64,000 bases of DNA, taken from Actinoplanes campanulatus. GTDB taxonomy: Bacteria; Actinomycetota; Actinomycetes; Mycobacteriales; Micromonosporaceae. Shown one piece after another: positions 1 to 8,245 of this stretch; position 1 is the first letter of the stretch; each line of letters opens with the position of its first letter. The translations under genes and the position numbers were made by a program. Location: assembly GCF_014647795.1 (NCBI RefSeq), contig NZ_BMPW01000001.1, positions 930,001 to 994,000 on the forward strand, written 5' to 3'. The notes below the pieces were generated by a model. The model made no database searches. It saw only the letters and a list, made by a program, of their open reading frames with translations, and had not been told where the DNA came from.

Positions 1-1
1 C

Positions 2-511
2 ACGATGCTCGCCGCCCGGACCACGACGTCCGCCGTGAAGACCGACGCCACCAACCCGGTGCTGCTGCGCCTGCTGGGCCTGACCTCACGCCGGACGCTG
101 TGGCAGCGGCTGTGGGTGCCGGCCTCGCTGGGCACGATCTGGGCCACCGTGGCGCTGGGGCTGCTCCAGCTGACCGGCGCGCTCCCGCCCGGCCAGTGGT
201 GGCCGCTGGGCCTGGCGCTGGGCCCGATCGGCGCGGTGGCCGCTCTGCGGGCGGCCCGGGCCGGTCTGGTCCGCAACGACCTGCTGCCGGTGGAGACGCC
301 GATGGGCTCGGTCCCGACCGGCCCGCTCCTGCACGCCTTCGCGGGCCTGGACCTGCTGATCCTGGCACTGCCCACGGTGGTCGCCCTGGCGACGGCCGCC
401 CCGGCCACCCTGAGCCTGCTGGTCTTCCAGGTGGGCCTCGGATACCTGGGCGTGCACGCCTACCTGACCTTCACCACCTCACCCGACCGGGTCGAGCTGG
501 CCACCCGCTGA
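2..511 (+). CDS. C-terminal part of a membrane protein (possibly DUF6297 family)
   Basis: The frame is open from the window edge, so this is probably the 3' end of a longer gene. The visible 168 residues hold about four hydrophobic segments (near residues 40-57, 65-80, 110-130 and 135-155) separated by short Arg-rich turns. This looks like a polytopic membrane protein without catalytic motifs. Size and composition resemble the tail of DUF6297-type proteins of Micromonosporaceae, but that family call is from memory and weak. It converges on nucS, with 13 bp between the stop codons. Confidence 0.5.
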   Translation, partial: TMLAARTTTSAVKTDATNPVLLRLLGLTSRRTLWQRLWVPASLGTIWATVALGLLQLTGALPPGQWWPLGLALGPIGAVAALRAARAGLVRNDLLPVETPMGSVPTGPLLHAFAGLDLLILALPTVVALATAAPATLSLLVFQVGLGYLGVHAYLTFTTSPDRVELATR

Positions 512-524
512 CCGCCGACCGGGT

Positions 525-1184
525 TCAGAAGAGGGTGAGCTCGTCGCGCTTCATGCCGCGCAGGGCGTCGTAGTCGACGACGACGCAGCGGATGCCGCGG
601 TCGGTGGCCAGCACCCGGGCCTGTGGCTTGATCTCCTGGGCCGCGAAGATGCCCTTCACCGGGGCGAGCAGCGGATCCCGGTTCATCAGTTCGAGGTAAC
701 GAGTGAGCTGCTCCACCCCGTCGATCTCCCCGCGCCGCTTGACCTCGACCGCCACCGATCCGCCCGCGGCGTCCTTGCACAGCAGGTCGACCGGCCCGAT
801 GGCGGTCATGAACTCCCGGCGGACCAGGGTGAAGCCCTCGCCGAACGTCTCCGGGTGCTTGGCCAGCAGCTCCTGGAGGTGCGCCTCGACGCCGTCCTTC
901 TGGAGGCCGGGGTCGATGCCCAGCTCGTACGAATAATCCTGGAAGACCTCCTCCAGGGTGATCCGCAGCTCCTCGCCGGCCTTGTTCACCACCTTCCAGA
1001 CGCCCGGCGCCTCCTGCAGCTTGCAGGGCGGGCTCATCCAGTTGAGCGGCTTGTAGGCACGGTCGTCGGCATGGATCGACACCGACCCGTCGGCCTTGAC
1101 CATCAGCAGCCGCACCGCCGGGGGCAGGTGGGCGGAAAGACGGCCGACATAGTCCACGGAGCACTTCGCGATGACCAGACGCAC
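525..1184 (-). CDS. nucS: Endonuclease NucS (non-canonical mismatch repair)
   Basis: NucS/EndoMS cuts both strands at mismatched bases and replaces MutS/MutL in most actinobacteria. The 219-residue protein has the usual two-domain layout. An N-terminal DNA-binding/dimerisation half is followed by a RecB-like nuclease core with GPVD (Asp133) and [13 protein letters not shown] (Glu147, Lys149), and then [13 protein letters not shown]. The C-terminus ends DELTLF, the type of short tail that binds the replication beta clamp. The gene starts 70 bp from a divergent DUF4126 gene. Length and motifs match the mycobacterial protein, so it should be functional. Confidence 0.97.
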   Translation of the reverse strand: MRLVIAKCSVDYVGRLSAHLPPAVRLLMVKADGSVSIHADDRAYKPLNWMSPPCKLQEAPGVWKVVNKAGEELRITLEEVFQDYSYELGIDPGLQKDGVEAHLQELLAKHPETFGEGFTLVRREFMTAIGPVDLLCKDAAGGSVAVEVKRRGEIDGVEQLTRYLELMNRDPLLAPVKGIFAAQEIKPQARVLATDRGIRCVVVDYDALRGMKRDELTLF

Positions 1185-1254
1185 CCAGCGACGGTACCTG
1201 AGGCGGACCGGCGCCGGGCGGGCGGCACGAGCGCGGCGGTGCCATGCTGAGATC

Positions 1255-1875
1255 GTGCTCGAAGCATTGACCGGTACCGGTCTGGCCGCATCGGCCGGCC
1301 TGAACGCCTACATCCCCCTGCTCACCATGGGCCTGCTGGCCCGTTACACCGACGCCATCGAGCTGCCGTCCAGTTGGTCCTGGGTGTCGAACGGCTGGAC
1401 CCTGACGATTCTGGCGGTTCTGCTCGCCGTCGAGGTGGTCGCGGACAAGGTGCCGGTGGTCGATCACGTCAACGACGTGGTGCAGACGTTCGTCCGGCCG
1501 ACCGCCGGTGGTCTGGCGTTCGGGGCCGGCTCCTCCTCGGAGACGGTGACCGTCGCCGACCCGGGCGCGTTCTTCGGCTCGCACCAGTGGATGCCCATCG
1601 CGGCGGGGGTGGTGATCGCGCTCTGCGTCCACGGTGTGAAATCGGCGTCCCGGCCTGTGGTCAATGCGACCACCGGCGGGCTCGGCGCCCCGGTCGCCAG
1701 CACGGCCGAGGACATCGGCAGCGTCGTCATGTCGGTGCTGGCCATCGTGCTTCCGGTGCTCGTCCTGGGCGTTCTCGGGGTGCTGGTGTGGGCGGCGGTC
1801 TGGGTGGTGCGCCGGCGTCGCCGCCGTAAGCGTGAGCGGATCGGGAGTGTCGAGACCCGTCACCTGTTTGGTTGA
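1255..1875 (+). CDS. DUF4126 family membrane protein
   Basis: I chose the GTG at 1255 because the family begins with a short leader into [20 protein letters not shown]; the frame is open further upstream but would run into the nucS promoter. The 206-residue protein has about four to five hydrophobic segments (residues 5-25, 45-62, 105-125, 155-180) and an Arg/Lys-rich tail ([10 protein letters not shown]) after the last helix, which is positive-inside. Function is unknown. The family recurs next to nucS-type genes in actinobacteria. Its stop overlaps the TTG start of the next gene (TTGA), so the two are probably translationally coupled. Confidence 0.8.
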   Translation: MLEALTGTGLAASAGLNAYIPLLTMGLLARYTDAIELPSSWSWVSNGWTLTILAVLLAVEVVADKVPVVDHVNDVVQTFVRPTAGGLAFGAGSSSETVTVADPGAFFGSHQWMPIAAGVVIALCVHGVKSASRPVVNATTGGLGAPVASTAEDIGSVVMSVLAIVLPVLVLGVLGVLVWAAVWVVRRRRRRKRERIGSVETRHLFG

Positions 1876-3215
1876 CTTCTCGGGTGCCCGCGATCGCCGT
1901 ACCCACCTTCGCCCTCGCCTGGTGGTTCGCCTGTTACCTGATCGGCCGTGATCCGGACCGGGCCAGTCTGCGCTGGCAGGCGACGGCCCTCGTGTCGTAC
2001 GCCCTCGGCGTGGCCGCCTGGACGCTGGCCCCCGGTTCCGATGCCGCCGAGATCCTGCTCTGCATCCCGGCGCTGTGCTGGGCCGGGGCGGTGGTGTCGC
2101 TGCTGCCGCTCACCCCGGCCGAGCGCCGCCCGGTGGACCGCGGCGCGCTGGCCCTCGGCGCCGCGTTCCTCCTGATGATCGTCTTCCTGCCGCAGGCGGG
2201 CCGCCTCGTGGTGCTGGCCCCGCTCATCGGTGGGCTGACCCTGCTGTGGCGGCTGCGCGCCCAGGTGGTGCCGCGGATGATCCCGGTCGCGCTGACCGTG
2301 ATGGCGGTGCTCTGCACGGGCGCGCTGGGCCTGCTGCTGTTCACCGCCGGGGGCGCCCGCGCCGCGATCGCCGCCCTGGGCCTGGACCTGCTGGTGGTGG
2401 GCTACCTGGTGGCGGTGTCGCACGCGGCCGAGGCCGGTGAGCGGCTGCGGCCCGATCTGCGCCGTGCGATGGTCGCCGGGCTGGCCGTGCTGGTGCTGGC
2501 CGGGATCCCGGCGGCGGCCACCATGTTCCTGGTCCCGGAGCACGACGGGGTGGCCGCGCTCCAGTTCCTGGTGCTGGCGGCCGGGGCCACGCTGGCCGGG
2601 CTGGGCGCCCAGGTGCGGCGGCTGCTGGACCGGCTGGCGCTGGCCGGCGAGGACCGGCTGCGCTCGGACCGGGCGGCCCTGTTCCTGAACGCGGACGCGC
2701 TGCTGCGCCGCCGGGAGCGCCGGCGGCTGCACACCGTCGGCGAGACCGAGTTCCTGCGGATGACCCGGCGGGCGCTCACCGACTTCGGCGACCTGAACCG
2801 GCTGGCCCGCAGCCCGCTGACCGATCTGCCGTCGGTGGAGCGGCGGCTGGCCGGGCGGGAGGATCAGCCCCGGGCGCGGGCCCGGGAGTTGCGGGCGGTG
2901 CTGCGGGAGTCCGTCTCGGCGCTGCGCCCGCCCGGCCCGTTCGGCACCACCGACGACTGGCGGTACTACAACGTGCTCCAGTTCTGCTGCGTGCTGGGGC
3001 TGAACCCGTACGCCCGGCGGCCGAAGACCGACGGGATGAGCCGGGAGGCGCGGCTGGCCGTCGACTGGTTCCGGCGGTATGTGCCGGAGGCGGTCACCAA
3101 GCAGTGGGTCCGGGAGGCCGCGATGATCGTGGCCGAACGACTGTGGACCGAGGTGGCCACCAGGCAGCCTGCACTGCCCGCCACGCCGGACGAGATCACG
3201 ACACGCAACCGGTAA
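1872..3215 (+). CDS. Polytopic membrane protein with a cytosolic Arg-rich C-terminal domain
   Basis: The 447-residue protein has about seven transmembrane segments in its first 250 residues, then a soluble half rich in Arg and Leu. In that half, LARSPLTDLPSVERRL, a WRYYN motif and VTKQWVREAAMIVAERLW resemble the helical cytosolic domain that follows seven helices in actinobacterial MAB_1171c-like proteins. That resemblance is only a suggestion. Start is TTG at 1872 (overlapping the previous stop) or GTG at 1884. The FtsK-like ATPase gene follows after 57 bp on the same strand, and the two may act together at the membrane. No enzyme motif was recognised. Confidence 0.7.
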   Translation: MTSRVPAIAVPTFALAWWFACYLIGRDPDRASLRWQATALVSYALGVAAWTLAPGSDAAEILLCIPALCWAGAVVSLLPLTPAERRPVDRGALALGAAFLLMIVFLPQAGRLVVLAPLIGGLTLLWRLRAQVVPRMIPVALTVMAVLCTGALGLLLFTAGGARAAIAALGLDLLVVGYLVAVSHAAEAGERLRPDLRRAMVAGLAVLVLAGIPAAATMFLVPEHDGVAALQFLVLAAGATLAGLGAQVRRLLDRLALAGEDRLRSDRAALFLNADALLRRRERRRLHTVGETEFLRMTRRALTDFGDLNRLARSPLTDLPSVERRLAGREDQPRARARELRAVLRESVSALRPPGPFGTTDDWRYYNVLQFCCVLGLNPYARRPKTDGMSREARLAVDWFRRYVPEAVTKQWVREAAMIVAERLWTEVATRQPALPATPDEITTRNR

Positions 3216-3272
3216 GCGGATAAAAGCCGTAAAGATGGCTAAAATCGCCCACCATGGACGCCGGGGTAACGC

Positions 3273-5816
3273 GTGGGTAGCCACCGCAACGCGCTGGTCG
3301 CCGCGATCCGGCAGGAGCTCGCCGAGGCGCGGGGGACCGCCCGTGCCGTCCTGGCGGCCGCCGAGTCGGCCCGGGGCGAGGCCCAGCAGCGGCGACGGCT
3401 GGTCCGGGAGGCGTACGCCACCTGCCTGAGCCGCCTCGCCGAGGCCCGGGAGGCGACCCGCGCCGACATCGAGGACCGCTACCGCGGCGAGGCCGCCCGC
3501 CTCGCCGGGCACCTGCGCGGGCTGGCCACGGTCAGCGCCACCGGGGCGGCCGGGGCACCCTGGAAGCTGTGGGCGCCCAGCGAGCCCGCGCCCGGCCGGT
3601 CACCCGGCCTGCTGCGGATCGGCACCATCAGCTTCGACGGGGCGACCCCGCTGCCCGGCCTCGTCCCGCTGCTCGACGTGGCACACCTGCACCTGAGCGG
3701 GCCGCCCGCGATCCTGGACGAGGTGATCACCGGGCTGCTGCTGCGGGCCCTCGGCAGCACCCGGCCCGGCGAGGTCGAGCTGACCGTCTACGACCCGGAG
3801 CGCCTGGGCGGCACGCTGGGTGCGTTCGCGCCGCTCGGGCCACGGATCGTCGGTCCGGGCGGACTGACGGCGCTGCTCGACGAGACGGTCGAGCACATCT
3901 GCTCGGCGGCCGTACGGGAGTCCTGGCGCCTCGTGGTGCTGCTCGCCGACCGGGCCACCACCGAGGAGATGACCCGGGCGCAACGGGCCCAGCTGGACCG
4001 CATCGTGCGTACCGGGGTGGGCCGTGGGGTGCACCTGGTGGTCCGCGGCCTGGAGCTGGAGGACCATTCGGCTGTCGAACGGATCGTGGTCCGGGACCGG
4101 GTCGCCACCTGCGCCTCGCTGGGTCGGCTGGAGGTCCAGCTGGACCCGCCGCCACCCGCCGAACGGGTCGCCGCGTTCTGCCGGGAGACCACCGAGCGGC
4201 TGTGCGAGGGCCCGCCCCCGGCCCGGCTCGCCGACCTGGAGCCGGCCCGCACCTGGGCCGAGTCCTCCCGGTACGGCCTGATCGCCCCGATCGGCGACAG
4301 CACCGACAGCTCCCTGGTCGAGGTGACGCTCGGCGACGACCCGCCGCACGCCCTTATCGGCGGCCCGGCCGAGTCCGGCAAGACCAACCTGATCCACACC
4401 TGGCTGGGCTCGCTCGCCACCCGGTACGGCCCCGAGGAACTGGCCCTCTACCTGCTCGACTTCACCGACGGCGAGGCCTTCGCCCGGTACGTGCCCGGCC
4501 CCCGCGACCCGAGCTGGCTCCCCCAGGTCCGGCTCGCCGGGGTGAACGTGTCCGGCGACCGCGAGTTCGGCCTGGCCATGCTCCGCCACCTCGGCGAGGA
4601 GCTGCGCACCCGGGCCCAGGCCGCCAAACGTCACGACACCGACCGGCTGTCCGGGCTGCGCGGCGCCGACCCGGGCGGGCACTGGCCCCGGATCGTCGCG
4701 GTGATCGACGAGTTCCCGGCGCTCCTCGGCGGCCGCGACGGACTCGCCGACGAGGCCGCCGAGCTGCTCGAGGACCTGGCCCGGCGCGGCCGCTCGCAGG
4801 GCATCCACCTGATCCTGGCCTGCCAGGAGGTGTCCGGCATCCAGGTGCTGTGGGGCCGTCCCGGGCTGATCGCCCAGTTCACCCTGCGGATCGCCCTGCC
4901 CAAGGCGCGGCGGGTCCTGGCCGACGACAACCTGGCCGCATCGGTCATCCCCCGCCATCACGCCGTCGTGAACCCCGAGTCCGGCCTGGCCGGGGCGAAC
5001 CGGGTGGTGCGGCTGCCGGACGCCGGCGACCGGACCGCCTGGCGGGCCGTCCAGCGCCGGCTGTGGCGGTCCCGGCCCTCCGGATGCGAGGAGCCGCGGC
5101 TCTTCGACGGGAACGCGGTCCCGCGGCTGCCGTCGGCGTACCGGCCGTCCGGGCGGGTGCCGTCCGCCGACGCCCCGGTCGGGTCCTCGCCCGGCGCGGT
5201 GCTCGGCGAGCGGATCGACGTGGCGGCCCGTCCGGCCCGGCTGCGCCTGGGCCGGATGCCCGGCCGCAACCTGGCGGTTCTCGGCACCCGGACGGACGAG
5301 GCGTGTGACGTGCTGGCGGCGGCCGCGCTGTCGCTGGCCGCCCAGGGGCCGGCCCACTTCAGCATCGTCTGCCTGGAGCCGGCCGCCGAGCGGGCCGCGG
5401 CCCGGCTGGTCGCCGAACTGCCGGCCGCCGACTGGTACGACTCCTCGGACGTCCACTTCGGCCCACCCGCCTCCGACGTGCCCCGCTACGTGATCGGCTA
5501 CGGGCTGGACGCGGCCGGGCCACCGCACCGGCCGGCCCTGCGCACGCTGCTCACCGAGGGCCCGGAACAGCGGATCCACGTGCTCGGCTGGTGGCGGGGC
5601 GCCGGCCGGCTCCGGGACGACCTGGCCGGCCGGTACGACCCGATCGGCGCGTGGGTGGCACTCGACGTCCACGGCTCCGAACTGGCGCCGCTCTACCCCC
5701 AGCCGGGCGGCCCGCTCTGGTACCCGCGCCCCCGCCGGGCCCTCTTCTTCGACCGCTCGGTGCACCGCACGCCCGAGGTGATCATCCCGTACGAGGTGAA
5801 CAGTGACCACACGTGA
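3273..5816 (+). CDS. FtsK/SpoIIIE-type ATPase with three tandem RecA-like domains
   Basis: The 847-residue protein starts at GTG 3273. Residues 5-85 form a charged coiled coil, followed by a WKLWAP link. Residues about 125-290 look like a RecA-fold domain with a degenerate nucleotide site (LSGPPAIL replaces the P-loop). Residues 350-585 are the canonical FtsK/SpoIIIE domain, with Walker A GGPAESGKTN (363-372), Walker B IVAVIDE (474-480) and a HLILACQE sensor strand. Residues 645-820 look like a third degenerate domain (LAVLGTRTDEACDVL). There is no transmembrane segment and no gamma domain, so it is not the chromosomal FtsK. A pumping ATPase for DNA or protein is plausible; the substrate is unknown. 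It overlaps the next gene by 14 bp. Confidence 0.85.
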   Translation: MGSHRNALVAAIRQELAEARGTARAVLAAAESARGEAQQRRRLVREAYATCLSRLAEAREATRADIEDRYRGEAARLAGHLRGLATVSATGAAGAPWKLWAPSEPAPGRSPGLLRIGTISFDGATPLPGLVPLLDVAHLHLSGPPAILDEVITGLLLRALGSTRPGEVELTVYDPERLGGTLGAFAPLGPRIVGPGGLTALLDETVEHICSAAVRESWRLVVLLADRATTEEMTRAQRAQLDRIVRTGVGRGVHLVVRGLELEDHSAVERIVVRDRVATCASLGRLEVQLDPPPPAERVAAFCRETTERLCEGPPPARLADLEPARTWAESSRYGLIAPIGDSTDSSLVEVTLGDDPPHALIGGPAESGKTNLIHTWLGSLATRYGPEELALYLLDFTDGEAFARYVPGPRDPSWLPQVRLAGVNVSGDREFGLAMLRHLGEELRTRAQAAKRHDTDRLSGLRGADPGGHWPRIVAVIDEFPALLGGRDGLADEAAELLEDLARRGRSQGIHLILACQEVSGIQVLWGRPGLIAQFTLRIALPKARRVLADDNLAASVIPRHHAVVNPESGLAGANRVVRLPDAGDRTAWRAVQRRLWRSRPSGCEEPRLFDGNAVPRLPSAYRPSGRVPSADAPVGSSPGAVLGERIDVAARPARLRLGRMPGRNLAVLGTRTDEACDVLAAAALSLAAQGPAHFSIVCLEPAAERAAARLVAELPAADWYDSSDVHFGPPASDVPRYVIGYGLDAAGPPHRPALRTLLTEGPEQRIHVLGWWRGAGRLRDDLAGRYDPIGAWVALDVHGSELAPLYPQPGGPLWYPRPRRALFFDRSVHRTPEVIIPYEVNSDHT

Positions 5817-6558
5817 CCGCCAGCCGCTCGGCCGGGACTACCAGCTCATGGTGAGCGCGCTCGCCGACGTGACCCGCCGCCGCGACGCCGAGGTGGCCGA
5901 GGCCGAACAGGCCTACCAGGACAGCGCCGCCCGGGCCGCCGGCGAACTGGCCCGCGCCGAGAGCGACGCCCTGGCCGCCGACCGCTGGGCCGGCGCCGCC
6001 GCCGCACAGGTCCTCGACGTCGACCGGGAAGCCGGCCGCCTCTGGGAGCAGCTCCGCCGCGCCGGCGGCCTCCGGGTCCGCGCCCTCGGCGAGCTCCCCG
6101 AGCCCGCCCCGGTCGAGGCCATGCCGCGGATCGCCCTGCAACGCCGCCCGGAACCCGGCGAGGACGTGATCGCGCCCGGCCGGCAGTCCCCGCGGGTCCT
6201 GCTCTCCCGCGCGGCCGACCGCATCGACGTCACGATCCGCCCGGCCGGCAACGGCGCCCTGCCCCGCTGGACACTCCCGCTGCTCCCGCTGGTCGGCGGG
6301 CTCACCGCCGTCCTCACCGGCCTGATCGCGGCCGGCCTGGTCACCTTCGGCGACACGGTGCTCTGGGGCGGCCCCGTGATCCGCGGCCTCGGCTGGCTCA
6401 CCTTCCTGGTCGCGCCCTCCTCGGGCGTCCCGCTGGCCGCCTACACGGCCCACAGCCGCCTGCACGCCCGCCTCGACATCGGCGGCATCGGCCTCACCCT
6501 GCTGGGCGGCATGGTCGCCGCCACGGCCCTCTCGCTCTCATTCGCAACAACCCGCTGA
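5803..6558 (+). CDS. Coiled-coil membrane protein, partner of the FtsK-like ATPase
   Basis: The 251-residue protein starts at GTG 5803, inside the end of the ATPase gene, so expression is coupled. Residues 15-90 are an Ala/Glu/Arg heptad-like coiled coil resembling the N-terminus of the ATPase. A polar linker follows, then three hydrophobic segments (about 158-180, 185-210 and 225-247). I recognise no named family. The paired coiled coils suggest that it anchors the soluble ATPase to the membrane through coiled-coil contacts; this is inference from layout only. Confidence 0.75.
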   Translation: MTTRDRQPLGRDYQLMVSALADVTRRRDAEVAEAEQAYQDSAARAAGELARAESDALAADRWAGAAAAQVLDVDREAGRLWEQLRRAGGLRVRALGELPEPAPVEAMPRIALQRRPEPGEDVIAPGRQSPRVLLSRAADRIDVTIRPAGNGALPRWTLPLLPLVGGLTAVLTGLIAAGLVTFGDTVLWGGPVIRGLGWLTFLVAPSSGVPLAAYTAHSRLHARLDIGGIGLTLLGGMVAATALSLSFATTR

Positions 6559-6560
6559 CC

Positions 6561-6845
6561 CCGAAACCCTTTTCCGGTACGGCGTTCCCCGCCCCCGGCA
6601 ACAACGGCCGTCCCGCCGAGCCACGCGATCCAGTCGCGGGTCAAGCCTGTGCCGCGCCCGCCGGGCGTAGATCGGTGGTCCGGCTGGCCCCCAGAGCTGT
6701 CTCACGGCCGGCTGGGCGGGCCGCTCGGCCGGCGGGCGGGGTATGGCCTGGAGTGGCAGCCGGCCGGCCGCGGTAGCCGCCGAAGGCGGGGTTCGGTCCT
6801 CCTGCGGTTGTCGGAGGTGTATCCGTACCGGAAATGGTTTTAAGG
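6561..6845. repeat. MITE-like element with about 20-bp terminal inverted repeats
   Basis: The left end, read on the minus strand, is CCGTACCGGAAAAGGGTTTC. The right end (6823-6845, plus strand) reads CCGTACCGGAAATGGTTTTA. They match at nearly every position over 20 bases and face each other 285 bp apart. A third, single copy (CCGTACCGGGAAAGGGTTTC) lies at 10402-10421. No transposase or target-site duplication is evident, so this may be a non-autonomous element or a paired dispersed repeat. Confidence 0.55.
6665..6712 (+). repeat. Truncated copy of a hairpin repeat family
   Basis: GCGTAGATC, a short variable stretch, CCCAGAGCTGTCTC and TCACGGCC occur here in the same order as at 33960-34020. 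That copy has about 20 extra bases completing a hairpin (CGACGCCGTTGAGACAGCC). The shared order over about 48 bp argues for common descent rather than chance. Confidence 0.55.
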
Positions 6846-6909
6846 ACGAACGCAAGCGTGCCGGGCCCCGCTGAGCGAGACCCGGCACCGAGAGCGCGAC
6901 CGAAAAGGA

Positions 6910-7758
6910 TCAGTAGGAGTAAAATCCCTTACCGGTTTTGCGGCCGAGGTCGCCGGCCTGGACCATGCGCTGGAGCAGCTCCGGCGGGAAGAACTTCTCG
7001 TCGGCGGTGTCGCGGTAGATGTTGCTCGCCGCGTTCAGCATGACGTCGAGGCCGGTCAGGTCGACGGTGGCGAGCGGGCCCATCGCGTGACCGAAACCGA
7101 GCTTCATGACGGTGTCCAGGTCGGCCGCGGAGACGACGCCCGACTCGACCAGCTTGATCGCCTCGACGAGGATCGCCGAGAAGAGCCGGTTGGAGACGAA
7201 GCCGGCGACATCGCGCTTGACCTCGACGCAGGTCTTGCCGACCTCCTCGGCGTAGGACCGCGCGGCCGCGAGGGTCTCGTCCGAGGTCTGGTAGCCACGG
7301 ACCAGCTCGACCAGCCGCATCATCGGGACCGGCGAGAAGAAGTGGATGCCGACGACCGATTCCGGCCGGCTGGTGACGGTGGCGATCTGGGTGATCGGGA
7401 TGGCCGAGGTGTTGGTCCCGAGGATCGCGCCGGCCTTGCAGATCTTGTCGAGGGCCTTGAAGACCTCGTGCTTGGCCTCGATCTTCTCGTAGATGGCCTC
7501 GACCACGACGTCGGCGTCGGCGGCCGCGTCCAGGTCGGTGGTGGGCGTGATCCGGGCGAGGGTGGCCTCGACGTCCGCCTCGGCGATCTTGCCCTTGGCC
7601 GCGAACCGGCTCAGCGAGTCCTTGATCGCGGACATGCCGCGGTTGAGCGAGGCGTCGTCGACGTCCCGCATGGTGACCTGCCATCCGGCCTGCGCCGAGA
7701 CCTGGGCGATGCCGGAACCCATCAATCCGGAACCGATGACCGCGAGACGACCCGCCAT
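6910..7758 (-). CDS. 3-hydroxyacyl-CoA (3-hydroxybutyryl-CoA) dehydrogenase
   Basis: This NAD(P)-dependent enzyme interconverts 3-hydroxyacyl-CoA and 3-oxoacyl-CoA in fatty-acid, butyrate or PHB metabolism. The 282-residue single-function form has the Rossmann motif IGSGLMGSGIAQ at the N-terminus, VVVEAIYEKIEAK, NTSAIPIT, and GIHFFSPVPMMRLVELVRG with the catalytic His. The C-terminal helical domain ends RKTGKGFYSY. I chose ATG 7758 because AAGGAG lies 5-6 bases upstream; the GTG at 7764 would be too close to it. It stands alone on the minus strand with repeats downstream. Confidence 0.95.
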   Translation of the reverse strand: MAGRLAVIGSGLMGSGIAQVSAQAGWQVTMRDVDDASLNRGMSAIKDSLSRFAAKGKIAEADVEATLARITPTTDLDAAADADVVVEAIYEKIEAKHEVFKALDKICKAGAILGTNTSAIPITQIATVTSRPESVVGIHFFSPVPMMRLVELVRGYQTSDETLAAARSYAEEVGKTCVEVKRDVAGFVSNRLFSAILVEAIKLVESGVVSAADLDTVMKLGFGHAMGPLATVDLTGLDVMLNAASNIYRDTADEKFFPPELLQRMVQAGDLGRKTGKGFYSY

Positions 7759-7869
7759 GCTCACTCCTTCGTTAGCGCCGAGGCGCCGTCAGCTTAACGC
7801 AGGTTCAGCACCGCCCCCGATCAGGGCGAATCGCCGGAATACCGGGAATCGCGATGCCAGACTGTGCGT

Positions 7870-8220
7870 ATGGCCACGAGCGACGGCTGGTACCTCATCG
7901 GACCGTTGATCGCCTTCGGATTGGTCGGCTTCCTCGGCGCGGTGTTCTGGCGCATGGGCCTGCAGCCCACCGGCTCCCCCGGAAGGCCGGGCCGGGACGG
8001 GTACGCGGACGGCCTGGCGATCTTCGGCGAGCGGGACGACTACGGCCTGCTCTTCCCGGCCGCCGTCACCGAACACCCGGAGGTGGCCGACGAGATCCGG
8101 CGGCTCCTAGCCGATGCGGGAATCCGTGCCACCACAGCGATCCGGCGCGACGGGCGGGTGAGCGTCCTCGTCTTCTGCGAAGAGGTCGAGGAGGCCCGCC
8201 GCCTCGTCGGCTCCTTCTAG
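7870..8220 (+). CDS. Small membrane-anchored protein of unknown function
   Basis: The protein has 116 residues from ATG 7870. Residues 8-27 form one transmembrane helix, then a short linker leads to an alpha/beta domain of about 70 residues (GLLFPAAVTEHPEVADEIRRLLADAGIRATTAIRRDGRVSVLVF in shortened form: GLLFPAA, IRRLLADAGIRAT, VSVLVF). The small fold has a helix between two strands, like a ferredoxin-like sensor, but I cannot name a family. It converges on murA. The stop codon lies in a 17-bp tandem duplication. Confidence 0.7.
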   Translation: MATSDGWYLIGPLIAFGLVGFLGAVFWRMGLQPTGSPGRPGRDGYADGLAIFGERDDYGLLFPAAVTEHPEVADEIRRLLADAGIRATTAIRRDGRVSVLVFCEEVEEARRLVGSF

Positions 8221-8245
8221 AAGTCGAATCCTTCTAGAAGTCGAA
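8212..8245. repeat. 17-bp perfect tandem duplication across two convergent gene ends
   Basis: The unit TCCTTCTAGAAGTCGAA occurs twice head to tail (8212-8228 and 8229-8245). The first copy supplies the TAG stop of the small membrane protein and the second the stop of murA on the other strand. With one copy removed, the two genes would end on one shared CTAG. Confidence 0.9.

Larger units (their letters stand above)
6559..6909. other. Gene-free 351-bp interval holding repeat elements
   Basis: This interval separates the plus-strand trio from the minus-strand dehydrogenase. It carries two inverted copies of a 20-22 bp repeat at 6561-6582 and 6823-6845, and between them a truncated copy of the repeat seen at 33960-34020. 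Short ORFs across it have no ribosome-binding site and no recognisable product. Confidence 0.7.

Noticed and set aside
460-1863. A long minus-strand frame across nucS and the DUF4126 gene
   Set aside because: It overlaps two supported genes in other frames and its product is Arg/His/Pro-rich with no resemblance to proteins.
1860-3512. A 550-codon minus-strand frame opposite the polytopic membrane gene
   Set aside because: The real gene on the plus strand has seven clear membrane segments; the antisense product is Gln/Arg/Pro-rich and shadow-like.
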